A DNA stretch of 64,000 bases from CAMAVH01 sp036500145 (GTDB taxonomy: Bacteria; Pseudomonadota; Alphaproteobacteria; SMXQ01). Below, piece after piece: positions 8,844 to 17,222 of the stretch (positions are counted from its first letter, which is position 1; every line of letters starts with the position of its first letter). The position numbers were made by a program, and so were the translations under genes. The notes under the pieces are model-generated. The model was not told where the DNA came from and ran no database searches. It saw only the letters and a list, made by a program, of their open reading frames with translations. The stretch is taken from assembly GCA_036500145.1 (NCBI GenBank), contig DASYCO010000029.1:1-64000 (forward strand), read 5' to 3'.

Positions 8844-9536
8844 CTATTCGGCGGCCACCGCGGCGTCTGCGATGAACTGCGACATCCAGACCTTGCGCCG
8901 CTTGATGCTGCCCCGGTAGAGCGCCTCGTACTCGTCGGGCGGGAAGGAATAGGTCGACGGCCGCGCCATCAGCGCCGCGGCCCAGGCCTTGACCCTCGGA
9001 AACTTCTCCATATGCCCAGTGGGCCGGATGCGCTCGAGGTAGAGGTAGCGCTGCAGGAACGGCGTATAGCCGGCGTCCACCAGCGAGTAAGCCGCGCCGT
9101 TGAAGAACGGCCCATTGCCCTGGTTGCCGAGCGCCTTCTCGATCCGCTCGAACGCCGCCGGGATCTTCGCCGCGACGGCGCCGTATTCGGCCTCCGTCGC
9201 CGCATGGGCGGTACCCGTCACGGCCTTGGAGAAGGTCGGGATATGGTCGGTCCAGGCGCGGTTGATGGCGCGCAGGACCGGGTCTTCCGGATGCAGGCGC
9301 GGCGCGATCGTCTCGTCCAGGTATTCCGAGATGGCGTTCGATTCGAACAGCGACACCGAATCGTCGATCCGGAGGACCGGCACCTTCTTGTGCGGGGAGA
9401 TCGCCAGGAACCAGTCGGGCCGGTTGTCGGGCTCGATGTGGCGCATCTCGAAGGGCGTCTTCTTCTCGCGCAGCACGATGGCCGCCCGCTGGACCCAGGG
9501 GCAGGTTTTGAAACTGACCAGCAAATACTTCGGCAT
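8844..9536 (-). CDS. Glutathione S-transferase family protein
   Basis: 230-residue cytoplasmic GST. The N-terminal thioredoxin-like domain (about residues 1-80) has a candidate Cys at VSFKTCPWVQRA, the cis-Pro strand HKKVPVLRIDD and the glutathione-binding FESNAISEYLDE. The rest is the helical C-terminal domain with SLVDAGYTPFL. The Cys and CPW motif resemble Cys-type classes (omega/DHAR/beta-like) with thiol-transferase or dehalogenase-like chemistry. The start at 9536 is supported by GGAGGG seven bases upstream; a longer frame to 9668 is not. It converges with the TauD-like gene and may be unrelated to it. Confidence 0.88.
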   Translation of the reverse strand: MPKYLLVSFKTCPWVQRAAIVLREKKTPFEMRHIEPDNRPDWFLAISPHKKVPVLRIDDSVSLFESNAISEYLDETIAPRLHPEDPVLRAINRAWTDHIPTFSKAVTGTAHAATEAEYGAVAAKIPAAFERIEKALGNQGNGPFFNGAAYSLVDAGYTPFLQRYLYLERIRPTGHMEKFPRVKAWAAALMARPSTYSFPPDEYEALYRGSIKRRKVWMSQFIADAAVAAE

Positions 9537-9831
9537 GACGCCCTCCGGCAGACTTATGGTTTTTCGGCTCGCTTCGGCAGAGCCGCTATCCTTGGCCGCC
9601 ATTATAATTCCCCGGCCGCGGCCGAGTGAAGCGCGGCGGCGAGGCGGTCCGCCACGCGATCCGGCCACCCTCGGGGCTTGGAAGGCCAGGCGATGCGATT
9701 ATACTGGCCTCACGGGCATCGCGCCCGCCAGCGACCGCCAAGCGTCGCCGTTGCCACAGAGGGGAAATCGCTCAGGCGTCGCGACAGGACGCGCCATCCG
9801 GCCTCCTGTCCCCGTCCAGGCGTCGCATTAC

Positions 9832-11115
9832 ATGAGCCAGTCGCATTCCGAGGCGGACAGCGCCGAACACCAGTCCTTCGGCGCCCTGCGCCACCCGGCC
9901 TGCCGCGTCTACCTGCTGGGCAGCATGCTGGCCATGATGGCCGACAACATCGAGCATGTGATCAGCTACTGGATCATCTACCAGAAGTTCCATTCGCCGG
10001 CCCTCGGCGGCTTCGCCGTCATCTCGCACTGGCTGCCCTTCCTGCTGTTCTCGATCTATTCCGGCGCGCTGGCCGACCGCTTCGACCCGCGGCGCATCAT
10101 CCAGGTCGGCATGGCGATGTTCGCGCTGGTGTCGGTCGGCTGGGGCGTGCTGTTCTTCACCGATTCGCTGCAGATGTGGCATGCCGCCGTGCTGCTGGTG
10201 ATCCACGGCTGCGCCGGCGTGCTGTGGGGGCCTTCCGCGCAGCTGATCATCCACGACATCGTCGGGCCGAAGCACCTGCAGAGCGCCATCCGCATGATGT
10301 CGACCTCGCGCACCCTCGGCCAGTTGCTCGGGCCGGCGATCGGCGGCGGGCTGCTCCTGGCCTTCGGGCCGACCTATGGAATCCTGGCCAACGCGCTGTT
10401 CTACCTGCCGCTCATACTCTGGCTGTGGAAGGCGCCCTTCGGGCCGAAGTTCCGTGCGGAGCAGCCGGGCGCGGCGCCGCGCAAGCGGCCCATGAACGGC
10501 TTCGCCGACATCTTCAACACCATCCGCATGATCGCCGGCAACCGCGTGATCCTCTCGATGGTGGCGCTCGGCGGCCTCGCCTCCCTGATCGTCGGCAACG
10601 CGCAGCAGGCGCAGATGCCGGAATTCGCCCATGACCTCGGCCATGACGACGCCGGCCTCCAGTACAGCATGCTGCTCGCCGCCAACGCCGGCGGGGCGCT
10701 GATCGCCGGCGTGGTGCTGGAGAGCAAGAACCTGCTGCCGGCGAACCCGCGCACCGCCTTCATCCTGGTGATGCTCTGGTGCGTCGCCCTCTCCCTCTTC
10801 GCCATCACAGACGTCTACGCCATCGCGCTTGCCGCCATGCTGGCCGCCGGCTTCCTCAACCTGAGCTACGCCTCGATGAACCAGACGCTGGTGCAGTCCA
10901 ACGCGCCGACGGAAATCCGCGGCCGCGTGATCGGGCTCTACAACATGTCGGCCAACGGCCTGCGCGCCTTCAGCGGCGTCACCGTCGGCATCGGCGGCAG
11001 CCTGATCGGCATCCACTGGTCCCTCGCCCTGAGCGCGCTGACGCTCCTGGCCCTCACGATGGCCTTGCTGTCCTTCACGGCCTGGACCCGCCGCGCGGCG
11101 GTTCCGCCCGGCTGA
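9832..11115 (+). CDS. MFS transporter (MFS_3/EntS-like)
   Basis: 427-residue integral membrane protein with about 12 hydrophobic helices. It has the major facilitator pattern GALADRFDPRRIIQVGM after helix 2 (cytoplasmic loop 2-3 signature) and RTLGQLLGPAIGGGLLLAFG in helix 5. The arrangement resembles the MFS_3 group that includes enterobactin exporter EntS, so export of a small molecule is likely. The MSQSHSEAD start is chosen because the long upstream in-frame region has no membrane or family character. It runs in the same direction as the next MFS gene but is separated by 174 bases that include a promoter-like sequence. Confidence 0.87.
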   Translation: MSQSHSEADSAEHQSFGALRHPACRVYLLGSMLAMMADNIEHVISYWIIYQKFHSPALGGFAVISHWLPFLLFSIYSGALADRFDPRRIIQVGMAMFALVSVGWGVLFFTDSLQMWHAAVLLVIHGCAGVLWGPSAQLIIHDIVGPKHLQSAIRMMSTSRTLGQLLGPAIGGGLLLAFGPTYGILANALFYLPLILWLWKAPFGPKFRAEQPGAAPRKRPMNGFADIFNTIRMIAGNRVILSMVALGGLASLIVGNAQQAQMPEFAHDLGHDDAGLQYSMLLAANAGGALIAGVVLESKNLLPANPRTAFILVMLWCVALSLFAITDVYAIALAAMLAAGFLNLSYASMNQTLVQSNAPTEIRGRVIGLYNMSANGLRAFSGVTVGIGGSLIGIHWSLALSALTLLALTMALLSFTAWTRRAAVPPG

Positions 11116-11246
11116 GCGTCCTCGCCTCGGGAGCCGCAACCGGCCCGGCGAGCGTTCCGCCAGGCGATGCGTGGACGCACGATTATTACCAGGATTAGCT
11201 AGCTTTTTCGCATCCGCGAAGCTCTTTTCTTGTGCAGATAAACTCC

Positions 11247-11252
11247 TATAAT
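11247..11252 (+). promoter_or_regulatory. Candidate -10 element for the second MFS gene
   Basis: A perfect TATAAT lies 38 bases before the GTG start at 11290. The -35 region (TTTTCT with a 16-base spacer) is poor. An imperfect inverted repeat (TTCGC/GCGAA core, 11201-11223) sits just upstream and could bind an activator or repressor. Confidence 0.4.
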
Positions 11253-11289
11253 CCGGCCCGCAAAAAGCAAAAAAGTCCGGGAGGTTCTG

Positions 11290-12555
11290 GTGTCCGCTAC
11301 CGAAATGACGACGCGTCCGCAGGTCCGTGTGTTGGGCCTGATCGGTACCGGCCATATGATGAGCCACTTCTACTCGAACACCCTCCCGCCGCTGCTTCCC
11401 CTTCTCAACCAGGACCTCGGCATCAGCTACACGATGCTGGGCGCGCTGATCAGCATCCGCGGCATGATCTCTTCCGGCATGCAGGTGCCCGCCGGCTTCC
11501 TGGTCGACCGCTACGGCGCCAAGATGGTGCTGTCCATCGGCCTGGCCATGTGCGCCATCGGCACGCTGATGACGGCGGCCGCCGTCGACTACTGGATGAT
11601 CCTGGCCGGCGGCCTCGTGCTCGGCATCGGCAACAGCTCCTTCCATCCGGCCGACTACAGCATCCTCTCGGGCAGCGTCGCCGAGAAGTACATGGGCCGC
11701 GCCTTCAGCCTGCATTCCTTCTCGGGGAACGTCGGCAACGCATTGGCGCCCGCCGTCCTGATCGCCATCACGTCCTTCTACAACTGGCGCATCTCCCTGC
11801 TCGTCGCCGGCGTCATGGGGCTCGTCGTCCTCGCCGTGCTGCTGAGCCAGTGGAGCCTGCTCGCCGAGGACGCGGTGCCCGCCAAGCGCAAGAAGAAGAA
11901 GGGCGCCGAAGCCGGCCCCGAGGACAAGAAGTCGTCGTGGGAAGTCACCCGCTTCATCCTGAGCTCGCCGGCGATCCTGTTCCTCTTTCTCTACTACTGC
12001 ATGAACCAGCTCGCGGGCGGCGGCCTGAAGAACTTCTCCGTCGCCGGCCTCTCCGCCACGCACGACACGTCGCACGCCATCGCCAACGCCGCCTTCACCG
12101 CCTTCCTGGTCAGCAATGCGGCCGGCGTGCTCGTCGGCGGCTGGCTGGCGGACCGCATGAAGAACCACCACGAGCTGGTGGCCGCTGTCGGCCTCGGCAT
12201 CGCCTCCTGCGTCGTGCTGCTGGTCGGCATCGTCGACATCCCCGGCGTCCTCCTGGTCGCGATCTTCGCCTTCGCCGGCCTCACCAACGGCCTCATCGGC
12301 CCGGCCCGCGACATGCTGATCCGCCGCGCCAGCCCCAAGGGCTCCATGGGCAAGGTCTTCGGCTTCGTCTTCTCCGGCCAGTCGATCGGCCAGGCCATCG
12401 CGCCGATGCTGTTCGGCTTCATGATCGACACCGGCGCGCCAGCCTGGATCTTCTACACCTCGGCCATCTTCACGCTGATCTGCATGCTGATGGTGCTGAG
12501 CTCCGCCCGGTTCTCGCGCATCGCGCCGTCCAACGCGGCGGCGCCGGCCGAATAG
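11290..12555 (+). CDS. MFS transporter
   Basis: 421-residue major facilitator with about 12 membrane helices. Loop 2-3 reads GFLVDRYGAKMVLSIG, helix 4 GLVLGIGNSSFHPADYSILSG, and the 8-9 loop GGWLADRMKNHHE repeats the signature in the second half. A charged central loop (KRKKKKGAEAGPEDKKSS, about residues 198-215) separates the halves. The pattern with FHPADYS resembles the fosmidomycin-resistance/oxalate-formate-like branch, but the substrate cannot be assigned. A GTG start is used, with GGGAGG seven bases upstream. DUF488 follows 52 bases downstream on the same strand. Confidence 0.87.
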   Translation: MSATEMTTRPQVRVLGLIGTGHMMSHFYSNTLPPLLPLLNQDLGISYTMLGALISIRGMISSGMQVPAGFLVDRYGAKMVLSIGLAMCAIGTLMTAAAVDYWMILAGGLVLGIGNSSFHPADYSILSGSVAEKYMGRAFSLHSFSGNVGNALAPAVLIAITSFYNWRISLLVAGVMGLVVLAVLLSQWSLLAEDAVPAKRKKKKGAEAGPEDKKSSWEVTRFILSSPAILFLFLYYCMNQLAGGGLKNFSVAGLSATHDTSHAIANAAFTAFLVSNAAGVLVGGWLADRMKNHHELVAAVGLGIASCVVLLVGIVDIPGVLLVAIFAFAGLTNGLIGPARDMLIRRASPKGSMGKVFGFVFSGQSIGQAIAPMLFGFMIDTGAPAWIFYTSAIFTLICMLMVLSSARFSRIAPSNAAAPAE

Positions 12556-12607
12556 GTCCGCCGCCGCAAGGGCGCCGGACAGTCCAGCTCTGAAGGACCA
12601 CGACGCC

Positions 12608-12967
12608 ATGGACGTGAAGCGACTCCGCCTCAAGCGCGCCTACGATCCGCCGTCGGACGACGACGGCCTGCGCGTCCTCGTCGACCGCCTGTGGCCGCGC
12701 GGCCTGAAGCGCGACGCGGCCCGCATCGACCACTGGGTGAAGGACGTCTCGCCCAGCGCCGAGCTGCGCGGCTGGTTCGCCCACGATCCCGAGCGCTGGA
12801 CGGAATTCCAGAAGCGCTATCGCGCCGAGATCAAGAAGAACGGCGAGGCCCTGGCGGCGCTTAAAGAGCTGATGAAGGGCCAGAAGCGCCTGACCTTCCT
12901 CTTCGCCGCGAAGGACGAGGAGCACAACAATGCCGTCGCCCTGCGGAACTACTTGGCGACCCTGTAA
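12608..12967 (+). CDS. DUF488 family protein
   Basis: 119-residue small cytoplasmic protein of the DUF488 family (YeaO-like branch). Signature segments are RAYDPPSDDDGLRVLVDRLWPRG at the N-terminus, the WVKDVSPSAELRGWF block and LTFLFAAKDEEHNNA near the C-terminus. The family's biochemical role is not established. It follows the MFS gene on the same strand and converges with the ClC gene. Length and motifs match the family throughout, so it looks intact. Confidence 0.85.
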   Translation: MDVKRLRLKRAYDPPSDDDGLRVLVDRLWPRGLKRDAARIDHWVKDVSPSAELRGWFAHDPERWTEFQKRYRAEIKKNGEALAALKELMKGQKRLTFLFAAKDEEHNNAVALRNYLATL

Positions 12968-12987
12968 GGGGAAGCCGCGGCGACGAC

Positions 12988-14331
12988 TTAATGCGGCCCC
13001 TTCGCAGACGCTTCTCCCTGTTCCGCCCCCTCGATCGCGCGCTTGCGCCGGATGGCGTCCGCGACGAAGAGGCGCGACAGCGCATGGTAGAGCGGCTCAT
13101 GGGAAATGATGCGCGCGGTGCCATAGCCGATCATCGCCACCAGCATGAGCGAGATGACATTGTCGTGGCTGCCCGTCATTTCCAGCACGATGACGAAGGC
13201 CGTCATCGGCGCCTGGACCACGCCCGCGAAATAGCCGGCCATGCCGAGCAGGGCGGCGAAGCCCACGCTGGCGCCGAAAAGCTGGCCCAGGGCGCTTCCC
13301 AGCCCCGCGCCGACCGAGAGGGACGGCGCGAAGATGCCGCCAGGTATCCCCGACAGCGTCGAGAACAGGCCGGCCAGGAACTTCTCGATGAAGAACGGCC
13401 AAGGCAAAGGCGTGCCGTCCAGCGTGCTGCGCGCCTGGTCGTAGCCGGTGCCGAACGTCTGCCCGCCGGAGAGCAGCCCGATGGCGGCGACGGCCAGTCC
13501 GCAGACGCCGGCAAATAGAAGCGTGCGCTTCATGGGGGCGGGCGCGAGCCAGCGGCGCAGCCGACGCGTTCCCCGCAGCATGCAGAAGCTGAAGGCCGCT
13601 CCCAGCGCCCCGCCGGCGACGCCGCAGGCGACAACCAGCGGCCAGTCGCCCGGAAAGTCTCCCACGGCGCGCGTGGCGCCGAAATAAGTGTAGCTGCCCA
13701 CGAGGCCCAGCGACGCGAGGCCGGCGAGGATGACCGCTGACAGGACCACGCCGTTGGTGCGCGCATGGTAGCTGCGGCCCATCTCCTCGATCGCGAAGAC
13801 GATGCCGGCGAGCGGCGTGTTGAAGGCCGCCGCGATCCCGGCCGCCGATCCCGCGAGGATCAAGCCGCGCGCCTGCGCCATGCCGCCCCAGCGCGCCGCC
13901 TGCAGCATGATGGAGGCGCCGACCTGCACGGTCGGCCCCTCGCGTCCGATGGAGGCGCCGCAAAACAGCCCCAGCACCGTCAGCAAGATCTTGCCGAAGA
14001 CCATGCGCAGGGACAGGAGCCGTTCGCGGTCATCGTCGTCGCGCAGATGGCGCGCGGCGATCGCCTGCGGAATGCCGCTGCCTTGAGACCCCGGAAAGAA
14101 CGCATAGGCGACATAGGCGCAGAGAACGATGCCGATCGGCGTCAGCAGCACCGGCAGCCAATGCGCCGCGCCGGGGCCGGCCGTCAGGGCCTTGAAGGCG
14201 TGCTGCGCGACGTCGGCCAACTTCGCGAACAGGACGCTGACCAGCCCGATGGCGAGCGCCCCGGCCCAGAAGACCAGGCGGGGACGCCACAGGCGTGGAG
14301 AGGCCCACATGGCCCGCGAACGGCGAAGCAT
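12988..14331 (-). CDS. clcA: ClC-family chloride channel/H+ antiporter
   Basis: 447-residue integral membrane protein of the ClC family. The selectivity-filter motifs appear in order: GSQGSGIPQAI, GREGPTVQ (carrying the gating Glu) and GIFAPSLSVGAG. A Glu in FAIEEMGRSY matches the internal proton-path Glu of exchangers, so Cl-/H+ antiport rather than a passive channel is favoured. Bacterial ClC exchangers support acid resistance. There is no C-terminal CBS pair. The start is uncertain: ATG at 14331 is used, ATG at 14310 (MWASPRLW) is also possible, and neither has a clear Shine-Dalgarno. It stands alone, convergent with DUF488. Confidence 0.88.
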   Translation of the reverse strand: MLRRSRAMWASPRLWRPRLVFWAGALAIGLVSVLFAKLADVAQHAFKALTAGPGAAHWLPVLLTPIGIVLCAYVAYAFFPGSQGSGIPQAIAARHLRDDDDRERLLSLRMVFGKILLTVLGLFCGASIGREGPTVQVGASIMLQAARWGGMAQARGLILAGSAAGIAAAFNTPLAGIVFAIEEMGRSYHARTNGVVLSAVILAGLASLGLVGSYTYFGATRAVGDFPGDWPLVVACGVAGGALGAAFSFCMLRGTRRLRRWLAPAPMKRTLLFAGVCGLAVAAIGLLSGGQTFGTGYDQARSTLDGTPLPWPFFIEKFLAGLFSTLSGIPGGIFAPSLSVGAGLGSALGQLFGASVGFAALLGMAGYFAGVVQAPMTAFVIVLEMTGSHDNVISLMLVAMIGYGTARIISHEPLYHALSRLFVADAIRRKRAIEGAEQGEASAKGPH

Positions 14332-14477
14332 GCGAAATTTATAGGGATTCCGGGCCAGGCGAATTCTCCGGCAAGATCGTTGCGCTGCGAAACTTCTAGA
14401 ACGGCGGGAGCGCCGTTGCACGAGGTTTGATGTGCAGATGGCATCTGCGCCGGGTTGAGATGCGAATGCCCAAGAAA

Positions 14478-14501
14478 AAGGCCCGCCGATTGGCGGGCCT
14501 T
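14478..14501. terminator. Rho-independent terminator after the dienelactone hydrolase gene
   Basis: Stem AAGGCCCGCC/GGCGGGCCTT with a 4-base loop, followed on the minus strand by TTTTTC. It lies about 25 bases past the dienelactone hydrolase stop. Confidence 0.8.
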
Positions 14502-14526
14502 CTGGCGGAACTGCCCTGCGCTCAGG

Positions 14527-15237
14527 TCAGGCGGCGAGCGTCTTCTTCAGGAAGCTCACCGTGCGGTCCCAGGCCAGCTTGGCGCTGTTCGCGTGATGGC
14601 GGCTGGGATCGCTGTCGTTATGGAAGGCGTGCCCCGCCCCTTCGTACATGTGCAGCGCGTAATTCTTGCCCTGAGACTTGAGGGCCGCCTCGTAGCCCGG
14701 CACGGTCTTGTTGATGTTCTCGTCGAGGCTGCCGTAGTGCAGCAGCATCTGCGCCTTGATCTTGGCGACGTCGGCATCCTCGGGCGAACGGCCGTAGAAC
14801 ACGACGCCGGCGTCCAGCCTCGGATCGCTCACGGCGAGCTGGTTCGACAGCGCGCCGCCCCAGCAGAAGCCGACACTGCCGACCTTACCATTGCAGTCGG
14901 GCCGTTTGCGCAGGTAGTCGAGCGCGGCCAGGCCGTCGCCCTTGGTCTTTCCTGCGTCGAGCAGCTTGATCTTGTCGGGGCCTTCGGCCTCGTTCGCGGG
15001 CGAGCCGCCGACGGGGCTCAGGAAGTCCGGCGCCAAGGCGACGAAGCCGTCCAGCGCGGCGCGGCGGGCGACGTCCTTGATGTGGGCCGACAGGCCCTTG
15101 TTCTCGTGGATGATGAGCACGCCGGGCGCCTTCGATACGCCGGCCGGCTTGGCTAGGTAGGCCTTCACGTCGCCAGAGGCGCCCTTGAACGTCACGGTCT
15201 CGACCTGAATGCGCGAATCGGTCTCTGGCACCTGCAT
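14527..15237 (-). CDS. Dienelactone hydrolase family protein
   Basis: 236-residue alpha/beta hydrolase of the dienelactone hydrolase family. The likely catalytic triad is Cys125 in GFCWGG, Asp172 in YGSLDE and His203 in GHAFHN, all in family positions. Such enzymes hydrolyse 4-carboxymethylenebut-2-en-4-olide in chlorocatechol routes, or other lactones and esters. The gene stands alone: no other aromatic-catabolism gene is adjacent, a terminator follows it, and it is divergent from the chemoreceptor gene. No signal peptide is seen, so the protein is probably cytoplasmic. Confidence 0.9.
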   Translation of the reverse strand: MQVPETDSRIQVETVTFKGASGDVKAYLAKPAGVSKAPGVLIIHENKGLSAHIKDVARRAALDGFVALAPDFLSPVGGSPANEAEGPDKIKLLDAGKTKGDGLAALDYLRKRPDCNGKVGSVGFCWGGALSNQLAVSDPRLDAGVVFYGRSPEDADVAKIKAQMLLHYGSLDENINKTVPGYEAALKSQGKNYALHMYEGAGHAFHNDSDPSRHHANSAKLAWDRTVSFLKKTLAA

Positions 15238-15559
15238 GATGGCTCCTGTTTCCTGAATGAGAGAAGAAGGCGAGTAGCTTACGTCGGAGCGTTGTCATGC
15301 AAAAGTGGGCAATAAGCCAACTCTTATAGAAGAGAACGCTTGCGCGGCAACCGAAGGTTGCACAGGCAAATAATCCTTATTCTACCGAACCGTTCGAGTT
15401 CCCTTCCAAAGCGAGCGACACCTCGATTACAGGACGCAGTCATTTGCCCAGACATGCTGCTACTTCTTAAGAGTACGCATCGCCTGGCATTCGATTAAAG
15501 GTCTATCAACCAAATCGGCGCGATTCTCCGTGCACCAGCGAAGCAGGAGATGGCAGGAA
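15238..15559. other. Divergent intergenic region, no gene seen
   Basis: 322 bases between the dienelactone hydrolase and chemoreceptor starts. The middle is locally AT-richer than the flanks. No convincing ORF, repeat, sigma-54 box or RNA structure was recognised; it presumably holds the two divergent promoters. Confidence 0.6.
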
Positions 15560-17053
15560 ATGTTCAGCGCATTCGGTTCAAGCGGCACGCATGAAAGCAA
15601 GGCGGTCCTGACGGCGCTCAATGCCTCGCAGGCCATCATCGAGTTCGACATCACGGGCAAGATCCTCACGGCCAACGAGCGCTTCCTCGAAGCGATGGGC
15701 TACGGCCTCGACGAGATCAAGGGACAGCATCACAGCATGTTCGTCGAGCCCTCCCAGCGCACGAGCGCGGAATACAAGGCGTTCTGGCAGGCGCTGGGGC
15801 GCGGCGAGTACCAGGCCGCGGAATACAAGCGCGTCGGCAAGGGCGGCAAGGAAGTGTGGATCCAGGCGAGCTACAATCCGATCCGCAACCGCGGCGGCAA
15901 GCCCGTGAAGGTCGTGAAGTTCGCGACCGACGTGACCGCCCGCAAGCTCCAGACGGCGGACTTCCAGGGCCAGATCGACGCCATCGGCAAGTCGCAGGCC
16001 GTCATCCAGTTCAAGCTGGACGGAACCATCCTCACGGCCAACGAGAATTTCCTGAACGCGCTGGGCTACCGCCTCGACGAAGTCGTCGAGCGCCACCACA
16101 GCATGTTCGTCGAGCCGGCGTACCGCAGCAGCACGGAATACCGGCAGTTCTGGGAGGCCCTGGGGCGCGGCGAATACCAGACGGCGGAGTACAAGCGCTT
16201 CGGCAAGGGCGGCCGCGAAGTCTGGATCCAGGCCAGCTACAACCCGATCCTCGACCTCAACGGCCACCCCTTCAAGGTCGTGAAGTTCGCGACCGACATC
16301 ACGCAGCAGGTCCAGGACCGCATGCGGCGCGAAGCGACCGGCAAGAGTGTCGATTCGGACCTCACCGAGATCGTGCGGGCCGTCACGACGGCGACGCAGC
16401 GTGCAAGCAATTCGGCGCAGGCCTCGGTCGAGACTTCCTCGAACGTCCAGGCCGCCGCCGTCGGCACCGAGCAGCTCGTCTCCTCGGTCGGCGAGATCAG
16501 CCGGCAGACCGCCGACGCCTCGGCCGTGTCCACGCAGGCCGTGGCGCAGGCCGAGCGCACCAGCGTCATCGTCAACGGCCTGGCCGGCGCGGCGGACCGC
16601 ATCGGCGAAGTCGTGAAGCTCATCACAGACATCGCCAGCCAGACCAACCTCCTCGCCTTGAACGCGACCATCGAGGCGGCCCGCGCCGGCGAGGCCGGCA
16701 AGGGCTTCGCCGTCGTGGCCAACGAGGTCAAGACGCTGGCGAACCAGACCGCCAAGGCGACCGACGACATCTCCGAGCAGATTTCCCAGGTGCAGGGCGC
16801 CACGATGGAAGCCGTGACGGCGATCAAGGAAATCAGCCAGACGATCCAGAAGATCAGCGACATCTCTGCCCTGATCGCCTCGGCCGCCGAGGAGCAGAAC
16901 ACCGTGACGCAGAGCATCTCGTCCAACATGCAGACCGCCGCGCGCAGCGTCAGCGACATCAGCGCCAGCGTGAGCGAGATCGCCGAAGTGACCGAGGTCG
17001 CCGGCACCCTCACCCGCAAGGTGAAGGAAGCCTCCCTGGCCCTAGCCAGCTAG
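15560..17053 (+). CDS. Cytoplasmic chemoreceptor with two tandem PAS domains
   Basis: 497-residue methyl-accepting chemotaxis protein without any transmembrane segment. Two highly similar PAS domains (about residues 13-120 and 135-242) each carry HHSMFVEP, LGRGEYQ and EVWIQASYNPI, which looks like an internal duplication. A MCP signalling domain follows, with the hairpin-tip pattern QTNLLALNATIEAARAGE. There is no HAMP domain. Signals are probably redox state, a haem- or flavin-linked cue, or an intracellular metabolite, passed to CheA/CheW, none of which are in this window. The start MFSAF at 15560 is chosen over a GTG at 15530 because it begins immediately before the PAS region. Confidence 0.9.
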   Translation: MFSAFGSSGTHESKAVLTALNASQAIIEFDITGKILTANERFLEAMGYGLDEIKGQHHSMFVEPSQRTSAEYKAFWQALGRGEYQAAEYKRVGKGGKEVWIQASYNPIRNRGGKPVKVVKFATDVTARKLQTADFQGQIDAIGKSQAVIQFKLDGTILTANENFLNALGYRLDEVVERHHSMFVEPAYRSSTEYRQFWEALGRGEYQTAEYKRFGKGGREVWIQASYNPILDLNGHPFKVVKFATDITQQVQDRMRREATGKSVDSDLTEIVRAVTTATQRASNSAQASVETSSNVQAAAVGTEQLVSSVGEISRQTADASAVSTQAVAQAERTSVIVNGLAGAADRIGEVVKLITDIASQTNLLALNATIEAARAGEAGKGFAVVANEVKTLANQTAKATDDISEQISQVQGATMEAVTAIKEISQTIQKISDISALIASAAEEQNTVTQSISSNMQTAARSVSDISASVSEIAEVTEVAGTLTRKVKEASLALAS

Positions 17054-17073
17054 GAATTCTCCCGCACGGCTTG

Positions 17074-17099
17074 AAAAGCCCGCCGGTTGGCGGGCTTTT
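17074..17099. terminator. Rho-independent terminator after the chemoreceptor gene
   Basis: Stem AAAAGCCCGCC/GGCGGGCTTTT, loop GGTT, with five T's on the plus strand, 20 bases after the stop codon. It separates the chemoreceptor transcript from the next gene. Confidence 0.9.
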
Positions 17100-17222
17100 T
17101 CATGTCTGCCGTACGGAGGCGGGCCTTGCCGGACGCCCCGAACCGTCCTCTAATCCTTCGAGGCCTCGCCGCAGGGACAGGCCGCCGAGCGGCGGAAAGT
17201 CGCCGGAGAATGCAGGGAGGAC

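Noticed and set aside
9772..12633. Open frame of 953 codons on the minus strand across both MFS genes
   Set aside because: It is a GC-driven antisense frame with low-complexity His, Asp, Glu and Gln composition. The MFS genes on the plus strand have clear membrane helices and signatures.
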